The notes: generated from the sequence alone by a model not told the origin. 64,000 nucleotides of DNA from an uncultured Clostridia bacterium (GCA_934749845.1 CAKVHQ010000006.1:7904-71903); one strand, 5' to 3'; shown: positions 1-9,460, counted from the first letter of the stretch. Made by a program: numbers and translations.

Positions 1-2
1 CA

Positions 3-377
3 TATTCCATCTACAGTTTTGTTAAAATGGTTAAAGACAGCCGATTGCTTAAAACTGGTAAAGAAGCAGTTGGAACATATGTTACAAAGCAAGGTTACGG
101 TTCTGTTAACAACGTGGCAATGTTTAAAGTTGTGTTTGAATTTAAAAACGACCAAAACGTAACACAAAGAGTCATCTCAAACGAAATTTACACTATAGAC
201 GAAGTTGAACGCTTGGAAAAATGTGAAAACTTTAAAATAAAGTATAAAGGAAACAACGCAGTAATTGTTCCTGACGGAGAACTTAAGCCAAAGCAAAAAG
301 ATGTTTGCGAATATTGTGGAACGAAATTTGAAGGCGAAAAATGTCCATACTGCGGAGCATCAAAAAATTATAAATAA
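3..377 (+). CDS. Zinc-ribbon protein, 5' partial
   Basis: The reading frame is open to the left edge of the window, so the ATG at 27 is probably internal and the true start lies outside. The visible part has a beta-rich body followed by a C-terminal zinc ribbon with two CxxCG knuckles (CEYCGTKF and CPYCGA). Such ribbons usually bind one structural zinc. No enzymatic motif is visible and I do not recognise the family. A lipoprotein gene follows 72 bases downstream on the same strand with its own Shine-Dalgarno site. Several other small zinc-ribbon proteins occur in this window. Confidence 0.6.
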   Translation, partial: YSIYSFVKMVKDSRLLKTGKEAVGTYVTKQGYGSVNNVAMFKVVFEFKNDQNVTQRVISNEIYTIDEVERLEKCENFKIKYKGNNAVIVPDGELKPKQKDVCEYCGTKFEGEKCPYCGASKNYK

Positions 378-449
378 TTCTAGTTTTATCATAATTTTAT
401 ATTTGCATATAAAAATTTTATATGATATCTTGATTATGGAGGTAGTTTT

Positions 450-1349
450 ATGAAAAAAACAAAGAACATAATTTTAAGCCTATTTATCGCCTGTGTTATG
501 ATATTATCCACATTCACTTTGTGTGCTTGTTCTAATACAAAACCTACAACAAAAATTAACGACATTTACAGCATGGGTATGGTCACCGCAGTACGATTTT
601 TAAATGTAAATAATCAAAGTCGCCATGCAAGAAAAGTAAGTGACCTTACTGATACAAGCAAAAATACAATAACTAAATTCGCGGATATGTTTGATGGACT
701 TGCTGGAAACATTATCTCGCCAGTTGAATCTAAAACCACACAAGAAGATGGAGTTTATAGCGTCTACCCTAACAAACTATCTTTAACTATCAATAATGAA
801 AAGTACACTATGTACTTCCATGAAGTTATTGAAGGAACAACTCAAGAAATCGACGAAAATGAAATTGAAACAGAAACAAAATCTTTTCTATATGGAATAG
901 TGGTAAGAGAATCAGGCGAAATCAAAATTGAATTAAATGTTGTTGGCAGTAGAGAAATTGAAGTTGAAAACAAAAACGGAAACATCAGTACAGAAAGCGA
1001 ATTAAAACTCTTATTCTCAAGTGAACAACTTTTTGCATCTAACACTGATTCATTTGAAGACATTGAACTATTAAAAATAAATAACTATGTTTTAATTGAG
1101 CAAGAATTAGAAGATAATGAAATCGAATATTCTTATACTACCAAATATAATGGCACTGAAAAAAAAGTTGAACTAGAATGGGATAATAACAAAAAATTTG
1201 AAATAGAGTTTGAAGAAAATGGCGTTAAAACAAAATATAAATTAGTTAAACTAGCACAAAATTATTACGAAATAAAAGTAATAAATGCTAACTCAAAAGA
1301 TAAATTTTTTATACAAAAAGAAAATGAGAATTGGTTATTTAAAGATTAA
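450..1349 (+). CDS. Putative lipoprotein of unknown function
   Basis: A strong GGAGG Shine-Dalgarno site precedes the ATG. Residues 1-27 form a lipoprotein signal peptide: a lysine-rich n-region, a hydrophobic core and the lipobox LCAC, so Cys27 is the likely lipidated residue and the protein should be anchored on the outside of the membrane. The mature part (about 270 residues) is acidic, rich in Glu and Asn, and looks beta-stranded with regular charged strands. No known catalytic motif is seen. It is closed by a bidirectional terminator shared with argS. Surface location is well supported; function is unknown. Confidence 0.8.
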   Translation: MKKTKNIILSLFIACVMILSTFTLCACSNTKPTTKINDIYSMGMVTAVRFLNVNNQSRHARKVSDLTDTSKNTITKFADMFDGLAGNIISPVESKTTQEDGVYSVYPNKLSLTINNEKYTMYFHEVIEGTTQEIDENEIETETKSFLYGIVVRESGEIKIELNVVGSREIEVENKNGNISTESELKLLFSSEQLFASNTDSFEDIELLKINNYVLIEQELEDNEIEYSYTTKYNGTEKKVELEWDNNKKFEIEFEENGVKTKYKLVKLAQNYYEIKVINANSKDKFFIQKENENWLFKD

Positions 1350-1351
1350 AT

Positions 1352-1381
1352 AAAAAGCCACTATTTAAAGTGGTTTTTTAT
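1352..1381. terminator. Bidirectional terminator (lipoprotein gene / argS)
   Basis: Inverted repeat GCCACT / AGTGGT flanked by an A-run on one side and a T-run on the other, between two convergent genes, so it can stop transcription in both directions. Confidence 0.85.
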
Positions 1382-3171
1382 TACATTTTTTCAGGGGCGT
1401 TAACCGAAATGCAATTCAAGGCATTAGCCATTACATTTTTTACGCATGAAACGAAAGCCATCATAGATTTTGTGTATTCTTCGTTGCTTTCATCAACAAG
1501 TTTGATATCAGTTCCCCAAAGTGAATGGAAAAGTGACGCAAACTCTTTTAAATAATCAACTATCATGTTAGGTGCAAATTTTTGTGCAGATTGCAAGATA
1601 ACTTGTGGATATTTTGCCATAAGCACGATTATTTCTTTGATGAGTTTTGGACAATTTTGCACAAATCCATCAAAGTCTTTTGCATTAAAACTATAATCAT
1701 AGCCAAATTTTGACTTGAAATTTCTTAAAATTGAATTTGCTCTTGCATAGGCATATTGAATATAGTAAACCAAATTTTCTTTTGATTTTTCCTTAACCTT
1801 AACAAGGTCAAACGTCATTTGAGTATCTGGGCTTTTTGAAAGCATAAACAATTTTAGTTCGTCAACATTTATTTCTTTTGCAACATCGCTTAACAGCACG
1901 AATGTGCCTTTTCGTTTGCTCATTTTAAATGGTTCGCCATTTTTTTCTAATGCTACCATTTGGCAAAGCACAACTTCTAGTTTTGCTTGGTGCTGTGAAA
2001 GTGCATCAACAGCACTTGTTATTCTCTTCACATAGCCGCCATGGTCTGCTCCAAAGATATCAATCATTTTGTTAAAGCCACGGTCGAATTTGTCTTTGTG
2101 GTATGCAATATCGCTTGCAAAATAAGTTGTTGTTCCGTCTGGTCTAGCAATTACCCTGTCTTTGTCGTCCCCAAACAGTGTTGACCTAAACAATGTTTGA
2201 AGTTGATTTGAATACTTTGACTCTTCTTGTTCTTCTTCGTTTGCACTGCCACCAATTGGAGCATCTAACTTGCCTTTGTAAACATAAGGAAGTTCAACTT
2301 TATTGCCATCTTCGTCTATTTTTTCCGCCTTCATGGTTGATAGATATTCGATTGCTTTTTGAATTTTGCCCGCATTAACGATGTCGGTTTCGGACACAAA
2401 CGAGTCATATTCAAGCCCTAGCAAACGCAAATCGCTTTTAATAATTTCCATCATAGCATTTACCGCTGGCTCTTTAAACTTATTATAAAAATCTTGCTCG
2501 CTTATTTTAACAAACTTGTCGCCATACTCTAGTTTTATTGAATTTGCATAATCAAGCAAATAATCGCCAGGGTAACAACCTTCTGGAACATTCTCTCCCA
2601 CATGAAGTCCACATGCCTGCTCGTAGCGGAATTGAATGGACTTAACAAGTGTGTGAATTTGAACGCCATAATCGTTTATATAGTATTCTTTGGTAACATC
2701 ATAGCCCGCTTTTTTCATAAGTCTTGCAATGGCAAGCCCCAAAATTGCTCCTCTGCAGTGACCAACATGAAGTGGTCCAGTTGGGTTGGCAGAAATAAAC
2801 TCCAATAAAACTTTTTCCTTTGCTTCTCCATTACCAAAATTGTCTTTATCTAAATTTATTTCAGTTAAAAATTTCTCCCAAAGTTCATGCTTAAATGTTA
2901 TGTTAATATAACCGTTTATTGCGGTTACATCAAGAATATAATCCAAATTTTTTATTAAAGCAGAAAGTTCCTGTGCAATTTGATTTGGGTTTTTTTGCAA
3001 AGTTTTTGCATAAATCATAGCAACATTGGTTGAATAGTCTGCCCCCGCCTTTACTGGTGGTATGGTAAAGCGAATGTTATTTGCTAGTTTTGGGTTTTCT
3101 ATATACGCTTCCCCCAAATATTTTTTTATTATTTCAATTAAATCCGCGTCAACTTTTTTAAATAAGTCCAT
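1381..3171 (-). CDS. argS: Arginine-tRNA ligase
   Basis: Class I aminoacyl-tRNA synthetase that charges tRNA-Arg in the cytosol. The 596-residue protein has the N-terminal additional domain typical of ArgRS, the HIGH signature as HVGH within ANPTGPLHVGHCRGA, and the KMSKS-like loop FKMSKRKGT, followed by the helical anticodon-binding domain (DALR type). Length is normal for bacterial ArgRS. I place the start at MDLFKK, which has GGAG five bases upstream, rather than at the longer in-frame ATG ten codons earlier. A TTGACA element lies upstream near 3220. There is no T-box leader. Confidence 0.95.
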   Translation of the reverse strand: MDLFKKVDADLIEIIKKYLGEAYIENPKLANNIRFTIPPVKAGADYSTNVAMIYAKTLQKNPNQIAQELSALIKNLDYILDVTAINGYINITFKHELWEKFLTEINLDKDNFGNGEAKEKVLLEFISANPTGPLHVGHCRGAILGLAIARLMKKAGYDVTKEYYINDYGVQIHTLVKSIQFRYEQACGLHVGENVPEGCYPGDYLLDYANSIKLEYGDKFVKISEQDFYNKFKEPAVNAMMEIIKSDLRLLGLEYDSFVSETDIVNAGKIQKAIEYLSTMKAEKIDEDGNKVELPYVYKGKLDAPIGGSANEEEQEESKYSNQLQTLFRSTLFGDDKDRVIARPDGTTTYFASDIAYHKDKFDRGFNKMIDIFGADHGGYVKRITSAVDALSQHQAKLEVVLCQMVALEKNGEPFKMSKRKGTFVLLSDVAKEINVDELKLFMLSKSPDTQMTFDLVKVKEKSKENLVYYIQYAYARANSILRNFKSKFGYDYSFNAKDFDGFVQNCPKLIKEIIVLMAKYPQVILQSAQKFAPNMIVDYLKEFASLFHSLWGTDIKLVDESNEEYTKSMMAFVSCVKNVMANALNCISVNAPEKM

Positions 3172-3291
3172 AATTTCTCCTAAACTTGAAAAGTTTAACA
3201 TATTAGCATATAAAATGTCAAACTATATAATTTATTCTTGAATTAAATACTTTTTAGTAGTAAATAAACTATTAGAGATGTGTACACAAAA

Positions 3292-3322
3292 ACAAAAAAA
3301 GGCTAAAGTTTAGCCCTTTTTT
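3292..3322 (-). terminator. Terminator of rnpB
   Basis: Perfect stem GGCTAAA / TTTAGCC followed on the minus strand by seven T residues, immediately after the mature 3' end of RNase P RNA. Confidence 0.85.
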
Positions 3323-3324
3323 AA

Positions 3325-3663
3325 TGAGTCAGTCTGTAAGCCGAGTTCTGTATTAAACGGTCATCTATCTAGGCATACTGTTCCCAATATGCTCGAGCGG
3401 TGTATATGGCTTGACGAACAGCCGTTTAGCGCCATTTTTACCTTACATCAGGTGGGGTTTACAATGCCCTGCTTGTCACCAAGCAAGCGGTGGTCTCTTA
3501 CACTCGCCATTTCAACCTTGCCATTTGATAAACAAATTCGGCGGTTTGTTTTCTGTTGCACTTTCCTTAAAGTCGCCTTCACTAGCAGTTAACTAGCACC
3601 CTGTTCTGTGATGCTCGGACTTTCCTCGTGGGTTATTACCCCCGCGACCGTCTGGCTAACTCA
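3325..3663 (-). ncRNA. rnpB: RNase P RNA, bacterial type A
   Basis: Catalytic RNA of RNase P, which removes tRNA 5' leaders. On the minus strand the conserved core is visible: GAGGAAAGTCC near the 5' end (3617-3627), the GTGCAACAGAAAACAAACCGCC-type region in the middle (mentioned here only as a landmark), and ACAGAACTCGGCTTA near the 3' end. The P1 helix closes between GAGTTAG at the 5' end and CTGACTC at the 3' end. Architecture fits type A rather than the Bacillus type B. Length is about 339 nt. An intrinsic terminator follows directly. Confidence 0.93.
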
Positions 3664-3722
3664 CTATGTGTATTTTACACCTTTTTAAAAGTTTGTCAAC
3701 TACTATTTTTTGGAAATTGAAA

Positions 3723-4427
3723 TTACGACTCAAAAATATTTTTTCCTTTCAAATATCTCTTTATCGTGTTAAGTGCCTTATTCTCCAATCTTGAAATGTA
3801 AGACCTGCTAATGTTAAGCATTTTTGCCACTTCTCGTTGAGTGTAGGCAGGCGTATTATTTAAGCCAAAGCGCAAAGAAATTATTTGATATTCACGCTGT
3901 GGCAATATCGTTTTAATTAGCCTTTCAACATCGCGAGACAGCATATTATTTTCCACTGACTTTGTTAAGTCATCAACCTCGTTTGGAATTATGTCTTGAA
4001 GGCAAATTTCGTTTCCATCTTTGTCTTTTCCCAAACTTTCTTCCAAACTGTACACTTGGTTGTGCTTTTTTGTCATTCTAAGGAGCATTAAAATTTCATT
4101 TTCGATACATCGTGCAGCATAAGTTGATAGTTGAGTGTTTTTTCCAAGTTCATATGTATTTATTGCTTTTATTAAACCTATCGTGCCAACGCTTATTAAA
4201 TCGTCCGCCTCCCCTGCAGTTGAGTACTTTTTAACTATATGTGCCACCAAACGCAAGTTGTGTTGAATAAGCCTATCTTTTGCCTTCATGTCCCCGTTTT
4301 TAAAAGCCTTTATGCATTCAGTTTCTTCCTCTTGGCTTAACGGTTTGGGAAACCCAGTTGCGTTATTCACAAAGCCTGTAAAACACATAATTTTGCTTAA
4401 AAAATTGATAAAACTTTCTATTATCAT
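3723..4427 (-). CDS. sigK: Sporulation sigma factor, SigK-like
   Basis: A 234-residue sigma-70 family factor. Region 2 carries RNLRLVAHIVKKY, DDLISVGTIGLIKAI and YAARCIENEILM, all matching the SigE/SigK group, with RLVAHIVKK favouring SigK. Region 4 carries the recognition helix in SRSYISRLENKALN. In Bacillus and Clostridium SigK drives late mother-cell genes during sporulation. The gene is a single intact ORF, not split by a skin-type element. Its start has AAGGAG seven bases upstream. A weak SigE-like promoter (ATA, then CATA 15 bases later) can be read near 4462-4483. It stands alone, just upstream of rnpB. Confidence 0.87.
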   Translation of the reverse strand: MIIESFINFLSKIMCFTGFVNNATGFPKPLSQEEETECIKAFKNGDMKAKDRLIQHNLRLVAHIVKKYSTAGEADDLISVGTIGLIKAINTYELGKNTQLSTYAARCIENEILMLLRMTKKHNQVYSLEESLGKDKDGNEICLQDIIPNEVDDLTKSVENNMLSRDVERLIKTILPQREYQIISLRFGLNNTPAYTQREVAKMLNISRSYISRLENKALNTIKRYLKGKNIFES

Positions 4428-4596
4428 TAACGAACTCCTTAAAGTTTTGATAATAGATTTATATGCCGAATAATGTCTAATATTGCTTGTACAAACAAAA
4501 CATACAAATGATTATTTCACCCAAAAAAAACAAAAATGCAGTATTGACTTATACTCACTTTAATGCTAAAATTGTTAAAAATAATTGAGGAAAGAA

Positions 4597-5217
4597 ATGA
4601 AAGTTAAACAATTAAATGACCTTGTTGTGATAACAAACTTACAGCGTTATATAAAAAATATAAGAACTTCACTTGACGCCGATAAAATTATAGTTGCGTG
4701 CGACAAAAACGACAGACTTGTTATGCTATGCCAACGCAAATTGATTCACAAATCATATATATCCTTAACCGAAATTACCATTTCACAACTTATTTTAAAA
4801 GACGACAAATCAATCGACCGCTGTATTGTTGGACACTGCGATTATTACTACGAATCCGAACTCTTAAGAAGCAAATCAATTTTTCTTGATGAAATTTCCG
4901 TTCATATGGGAACGGATATTGACAGAGGCTATGGCAGTTTGATGATAAGATACTTGCAAGCCGTTGCTAAAAAAAGCCTAACCACCCAAATCAAAGGCGT
5001 GTTTGTTCCATTCTTTCCTGGAAACGAATCGACTGCTAGAAATTTTTATATAAGAAATGGCTTTAAATTTGTTAACTCAAAAGAAAATGGTTGCACTTTT
5101 ATTGTTAAAAAGCGTTATGCTTTCACTCCTCTTAAAACAAAAAATTTGTTAGGAATTGACTTTTCGCTAGACACTTTTAAGCGCCACGAAAAAGAAGAAA
5201 TTTTTGATTATCTATAA
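4597..5217 (+). CDS. GNAT-family acetyltransferase-like protein
   Basis: The 206-residue protein starts at ATG 4597, six bases after GAGG; a TTG four codons earlier overlaps the Shine-Dalgarno site and is unlikely. The C-terminal half has the GNAT layout: an RGYGSLMIRYL segment resembling the acetyl-CoA-binding motif A, then NESTARNFYIRNGFKFV, which matches the C-terminal strand-helix of GNAT enzymes. The N-terminal half is less conserved. The substrate cannot be inferred. It is divergent from sigK and ends at a bidirectional terminator shared with RNase J. Confidence 0.65.
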   Translation: MKVKQLNDLVVITNLQRYIKNIRTSLDADKIIVACDKNDRLVMLCQRKLIHKSYISLTEITISQLILKDDKSIDRCIVGHCDYYYESELLRSKSIFLDEISVHMGTDIDRGYGSLMIRYLQAVAKKSLTTQIKGVFVPFFPGNESTARNFYIRNGFKFVNSKENGCTFIVKKRYAFTPLKTKNLLGIDFSLDTFKRHEKEEIFDYL

Positions 5218-5248
5218 AAAAAACGATTGAATTTTCAATCGTTTTTTT
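5216..5248. terminator. Bidirectional terminator (GNAT gene / RNase J)
   Basis: Stem ACGATTGA / TCAATCGT with flanking A and T runs between two convergent genes. Confidence 0.9.
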
Positions 5249-5258
5249 AATTATAATA

Positions 5259-7367
5259 TTAGTTTTCAACCACTACTGCAAGCACCATTGGTTTACGCTT
5301 TGTCTTTTTAAAGAAAAAGTTTGCTAGTGCTTTTTTAATGCTGTTTTTAAGTGCTTGAACATCCCAATCTTCAAGGTTTGTTTGAGAAACTACTTCTCTA
5401 ACAACCTGTCTGCCTTCTCTTATTAAGCTTTCCATTTCGCTTTGATAAATTAAGCCACGAGAGATAATATCTGGCCCAGATGTTATTTCCTTTGTAACTT
5501 GGTTAATTCCAACGATAGCAACTGCCAAACCGTCTTCACTGAGTTGTCGTCTATCTCTTAAAACAGAACTATCACTGTCGCCAAGACCAAGTCCGTCAAC
5601 AAGTCTTTCGCCTGCTGGAACTTTTCCTGCAACCTTAATTGACCTTGAATTTACTTCAACAACATTGCCAACTTCTGCTAGCACAACATTTCTTGGCTCC
5701 ATGCCAAGTCTAACAGCCAAGTCTTTGTGGAGTTTTAAGTGTCTGTATTCGCCATGAACTGGCATAAAGAATTTTGGCTTAACAAGTTTGTGAATTAGTT
5801 TTATTTCTTCTTGGTGTGCGTGACCAGAGGCATGAACTGCTTCAAGCGAATTGTAAATAACCTGACAGCCAAGTTTGTATAAAGCATTGATAACATTGTT
5901 GATTGATTTTTCGTTACCTGGAATTGGTGCTGCGCTAATAATAACAGCATCGTGTTCGTTAAGTTTAATTTTTTGGAATTCGCCACTAGCCATTCTTGTT
6001 AATGCACTCATAGGCTCGCCTTGACTTCCTGTTGTGATAACCAAAACTTCTTTATCTTGATATTTACCAATATCGTCAATATCAATAAAAATTTTAGGAT
6101 TAAATTTAAGTTCGCCAATTTTGTAGGCAGTTTCGGTTACATTTTGCATGCTTCTGCCTGTGAAAGTTACTTTTCTATTATATTTTTCGGCAAGAGTTAA
6201 AAGTTGTTGAAGTCTATGCACATTACTTGCAAAGGTTGCAACAATAATTCTTTCATCGCTAAATCTATCAAAAAGTTCATCAAGTTTTTTGCCAACCTGA
6301 CTTTCACTCATGGAGTGACCTTCTCTTTCGATGTTTGTGCTTTCACAAGTTAAAAGCAAAACTCCTTGATTGCCAAGTTCTGCAAAACGAGCAAGGTCTG
6401 TGGTTTTTCCGTCTATAGAAGTATAGTCAATTTTAAAGTCGCCAGTGTGAACCATAACGCCAGCAGGGCAAGTTATTGCCATGCCCATTGAGCCTGCAAT
6501 ACTATGGTTTACTCTAATAAATTCAACACTAAAACAACCAAGTTTAACAACTTCTCTTTCTTTAACGCAATTTAATTTTGCTTTAATTTTTGGAAATTCT
6601 CTTAATTTGTTTTGAATGAGAGCAATAGTTAGTTTGCTTCCGTAAACAGGAACTTCAAGCTCGTTCAAAACATAAGGCATTGCGCCAATATGGTCCTCGT
6701 GACCATGAGTCACAACAATACCACGAATTCTTTCCTTGTTTTGTGTTAAGTATGTTATTTCCGGCACAACAAGGTCTATACCTGGCATCAACTCGCCATA
6801 TGGGAATGTTGAGCCACAATCGACAACAATAATATCTCTGCCATATTCAAGTGCCATCATATTTTTGCCAATTTCGCCCACACCGCCAAGGAAGATAACT
6901 TTTAATGAGTTTTTTGATTTCTTCTCTAGGTTTGGAACTTTTTGGTTTTCACTATCGTCTAACGAAATGATTTGTTCCATGCTGTGCTTATGATTTTCCG
7001 CATCAATTTTTTCAAACAAATTAAGTTTTTTTGGTTTTTGCACTTGTTTTTTCTTGAAATCATTTGCGGTTTCGGTTGAATAGGTTGTCATTCTTACTGG
7101 TTTTTGTTCGTTTGTTTGAGCAACAGTTGTTGCTGGTTTTCTTACTGTTTTTCCAGACAAGTCAACACCATTTAATTCAACATTATTAAGTCCATCTGTA
7201 TTTTTTATTTTGCTTTTAAATGGATTTGAATATCTTTTTGTTGGTCTTTTGCCAATAACATCTTTCGCCGTTTTTTGCGGACTTTGTTTTACACTTTCTG
7301 TTTGTGCTTGAACAGGCTTTGTTGACACACTATTTAGAAAAATGTTTTTTGTTGGTTTTTCGTTCAT
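5259..7367 (-). CDS. rnj: Ribonuclease J with long N-terminal extension
   Basis: Metallo-beta-lactamase/beta-CASP ribonuclease (endonuclease and 5'-3' exonuclease) for mRNA decay and RNA maturation. The core begins near residue 154 (KNSLKVIFLGGVGEIGKN); the metal site HGHEDH is at 221-226, with later beta-CASP residues such as PVHGEYRH. Start MNEKP has AAAGGAG five bases upstream; an upstream in-frame ATG lacks one. Unusual: about 150 residues of Lys/Gln/Thr-rich, probably disordered sequence precede the catalytic core, giving 702 residues against about 555 normally. The 5' leader contains two inverted repeats. Confidence 0.93.
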   Translation of the reverse strand: MNEKPTKNIFLNSVSTKPVQAQTESVKQSPQKTAKDVIGKRPTKRYSNPFKSKIKNTDGLNNVELNGVDLSGKTVRKPATTVAQTNEQKPVRMTTYSTETANDFKKKQVQKPKKLNLFEKIDAENHKHSMEQIISLDDSENQKVPNLEKKSKNSLKVIFLGGVGEIGKNMMALEYGRDIIVVDCGSTFPYGELMPGIDLVVPEITYLTQNKERIRGIVVTHGHEDHIGAMPYVLNELEVPVYGSKLTIALIQNKLREFPKIKAKLNCVKEREVVKLGCFSVEFIRVNHSIAGSMGMAITCPAGVMVHTGDFKIDYTSIDGKTTDLARFAELGNQGVLLLTCESTNIEREGHSMSESQVGKKLDELFDRFSDERIIVATFASNVHRLQQLLTLAEKYNRKVTFTGRSMQNVTETAYKIGELKFNPKIFIDIDDIGKYQDKEVLVITTGSQGEPMSALTRMASGEFQKIKLNEHDAVIISAAPIPGNEKSINNVINALYKLGCQVIYNSLEAVHASGHAHQEEIKLIHKLVKPKFFMPVHGEYRHLKLHKDLAVRLGMEPRNVVLAEVGNVVEVNSRSIKVAGKVPAGERLVDGLGLGDSDSSVLRDRRQLSEDGLAVAIVGINQVTKEITSGPDIISRGLIYQSEMESLIREGRQVVREVVSQTNLEDWDVQALKNSIKKALANFFFKKTKRKPMVLAVVVEN

Positions 7368-7393
7368 AATAACTCCTTTTAGTTTAATTTTTA

Positions 7394-7408
7394 CACTCAT
7401 TTAATGAG
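7394..7408 (-). promoter_or_regulatory. Inverted repeat in the RNase J 5' leader
   Basis: Perfect ACTCATT / AATGAGT repeat separated by one base, about 20 bases upstream of the RNase J Shine-Dalgarno site. It could be an RNA hairpin or an operator. Confidence 0.4.
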
Positions 7409-7437
7409 TTTTGTTATAAATTTTCAAAACAAACATA

Positions 7438-7478
7438 AACGCAAAAACCTCGACTTCAAAAAGTCTTTTTCGTGCGTT
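7438..7478 (-). terminator. Imperfect hairpin between membrane-protein gene and RNase J
   Basis: Nested pairings AACGCA / TGCGTT, A-run / T-run and GACTT / AAGTC. It follows the stop of the upstream membrane-protein gene, so it may be a leaky terminator or part of the RNase J leader. Confidence 0.4.
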
Positions 7479-7518
7479 ATCTTTTGTTTTTTAATTTAAA
7501 ATATAAAACAAAGCAAAA

Positions 7519-8448
7519 TTAAATAATGTTTTTAACTTTGCTAAATTTATCCTGTTCTTCAAGTTTTTTTGGCATTATTATGTTTTGACCGTCACAATAA
7601 TATCTCATTCCCAAACATTCGTAGTAAACAACATTTTTAAATATAATTATGGTTAGTAATGACATCGGCAAAATAATTACCAAAGCAACGCCAAATGTGA
7701 AAAATACTGCAAACATATTTAAAATGAAAAGTAAAACGGAAATAACTAAACTATTGCTGAAAATTGATAGAAATTTTCTGCATATAGCCTTTGTTCCCTT
7801 TTTAATTGCGGTAAACACGCCATAGTTGTTAACTGCCATTGAAACTTCCCAACCAGCAGTTATTGTGATTTTTAAAGCAATCATGAGTAAAACATACAAA
7901 ATGCAAATTAAAGGTGCAATAAACGATTTGGATAGAAGGATATAAATTCCCACTGCACCAAAAGCGATAATTAAGTCCCAAATATAAATTGTAATAAGTT
8001 TAACCAAACCATATTTAACAGACTTTCCAAAATTTGCAACATAACAATTCATAAACCCAAGTTTTAAAGTTGTGCTCATAAACGAACGAACATCGTCTGT
8101 TACTGGCAAAGTGCAAAGTCCGTCAACAAAATAATATAGCGTTACAGAAACTATGCCAACTGCTAAAAATAGAGGCATTAAGTTTGCGTTTACAATTATT
8201 TCATAAAACTTTTTTGCTATTAAAATTAAAATTTCAATCAAATTATTAAAATTAAAATTTAAAAACATTTTACTCAAGTTTTCTTGTAAAAATCCAAAAA
8301 ATCCTTGATTTATCAGTGTATTGATTATAGGCAAAGAAACGACGGTTGTCAAGCCCATTATACAAATAAACACAATTATTTTGTACAAAAGGATTTTCCA
8401 AACCGAAGAAAAATTGTTAATTAAAAGTTTAAAAGTGTTTTTAAACAT
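7519..8448 (-). CDS. Polytopic membrane protein (a)
   Basis: A 309-residue protein with five or six predicted membrane segments (roughly 14-36, 88-110, 150-172, 178-202 and 233-275). No catalytic or transporter signature is evident. It lies 22 bases downstream of a second polytopic protein of similar size and hydropathy, and both look like members of the loose class of membrane proteins with repeated helical hairpins seen in Clostridia. A good AGGTGA Shine-Dalgarno site precedes the ATG. Function unknown; co-transcription with the upstream gene is likely. Confidence 0.65.
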   Translation of the reverse strand: MFKNTFKLLINNFSSVWKILLYKIIVFICIMGLTTVVSLPIINTLINQGFFGFLQENLSKMFLNFNFNNLIEILILIAKKFYEIIVNANLMPLFLAVGIVSVTLYYFVDGLCTLPVTDDVRSFMSTTLKLGFMNCYVANFGKSVKYGLVKLITIYIWDLIIAFGAVGIYILLSKSFIAPLICILYVLLMIALKITITAGWEVSMAVNNYGVFTAIKKGTKAICRKFLSIFSNSLVISVLLFILNMFAVFFTFGVALVIILPMSLLTIIIFKNVVYYECLGMRYYCDGQNIIMPKKLEEQDKFSKVKNII

Positions 8449-8470
8449 ATCGTCACCTTATCTTTTGATA

Positions 8471-9286
8471 TCAATAGTTATAATATTTCCTATTGTCGTA
8501 TCTGTTTATGTTTGAAAGTTCAAAGTATGAAGTCATGCAAAGCGAAGTGTAATAAATGAATAATAGTAAAACGCCCAAAATGTTTGTGATATATGCAAGG
8601 TTGCCCTTAAGTAAGCATGCAAGCGGAATTATAACCACAAAAGGTACAAGCATTGCAAGCAAGTAAGAGAAAGTGTTTTTGTTCATGAGTTTAATTGAAT
8701 TTGCTATTGCCTGTTTTGTTGGGTATCCGCTAATAAGCATATTTGGAATGGTTAAAAATATAATTGATGTTATGAACATGAAAATTATAAATTTAATCAC
8801 GCACAAAATTACTGCCAAAACAATATTTAAAACTGTTGGTTGATTTCCTATTCCACTGCAAATTATATGAAGCAAAATAATTAAACCAGAAAGCAAAAAT
8901 TGCAAAACAAACCAAATTAGCAAAATGATTGACAAGTTTACAATAACAACAAGGATATTGTTGTTTAGGTATTGGAACATGCTTTTGTAGTTGAGTTTTC
9001 CACTACGCATATGATTTTCCATTTGACCGATTGCAAGACTTACGAAAACTGAAAGTACGGCAATTCCAAGAACAACCAAAATTATTGGCAAAATTTTAAA
9101 ATCAATTAAAGAATAAAAAATGTCGCCAAAACTTCTAACCGTTATTTTTGAATAGTTTGTCATAAATTCAAAAGTTTTGAATGGCGAAAGCAAACCGCCA
9201 AAATATGCGGTTGGAACAATCGCTAACAAAAAAATGTATAGAAAATTTTTAAAAATATAACCAAAACTTAATTTAACATATTTCAT
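8471..9286 (-). CDS. Polytopic membrane protein (b)
   Basis: A 271-residue, strongly hydrophobic protein with about six membrane segments. The first (residues 8-30) has an aromatic KNFLYIFLLAIVPTAYFGG pattern; a conserved-looking loop (SGYPTKQAIANSIKLMNKN) precedes the last two helices. It is first in a two-gene operon with membrane protein (a). The Shine-Dalgarno site AGGTAG is four bases from the ATG. No family assignment is possible from sequence alone. The phage-like cassette begins 170 bases upstream. Confidence 0.65.
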   Translation of the reverse strand: MKYVKLSFGYIFKNFLYIFLLAIVPTAYFGGLLSPFKTFEFMTNYSKITVRSFGDIFYSLIDFKILPIILVVLGIAVLSVFVSLAIGQMENHMRSGKLNYKSMFQYLNNNILVVIVNLSIILLIWFVLQFLLSGLIILLHIICSGIGNQPTVLNIVLAVILCVIKFIIFMFITSIIFLTIPNMLISGYPTKQAIANSIKLMNKNTFSYLLAMLVPFVVIIPLACLLKGNLAYITNILGVLLLFIYYTSLCMTSYFELSNINRYDNRKYYNY

Positions 9287-9412
9287 AATTCTACCTGTAT
9301 AAATTATATATCAAAAACAATTAAGTTGCAACAATTATTATTAAACAATCGGCAAAATAATTTAGTTAGACAATTTATTGACAAATTTTTTACTTTTTAA
9401 ACTGATTAAATG

Positions 9413-9443
9413 CAAAAAAAGACGGCTTTTTAGCGCCGTCTTT
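9413..9443 (-). terminator. Terminator of the phage-like operon
   Basis: Stem AAAGACGGC / GCCGTCTTT with T-run on the minus strand, directly after the last (holin-like) gene of the cassette. Confidence 0.9.
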
Positions 9444-9460
9444 CCCTAGTTTGTCTATGG

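Noticed and set aside
3389..3596. Two overlapping ORFs on the plus strand across 3.4-3.6 kb
   Set aside because: They are antisense to RNase P RNA and have no protein-like features.
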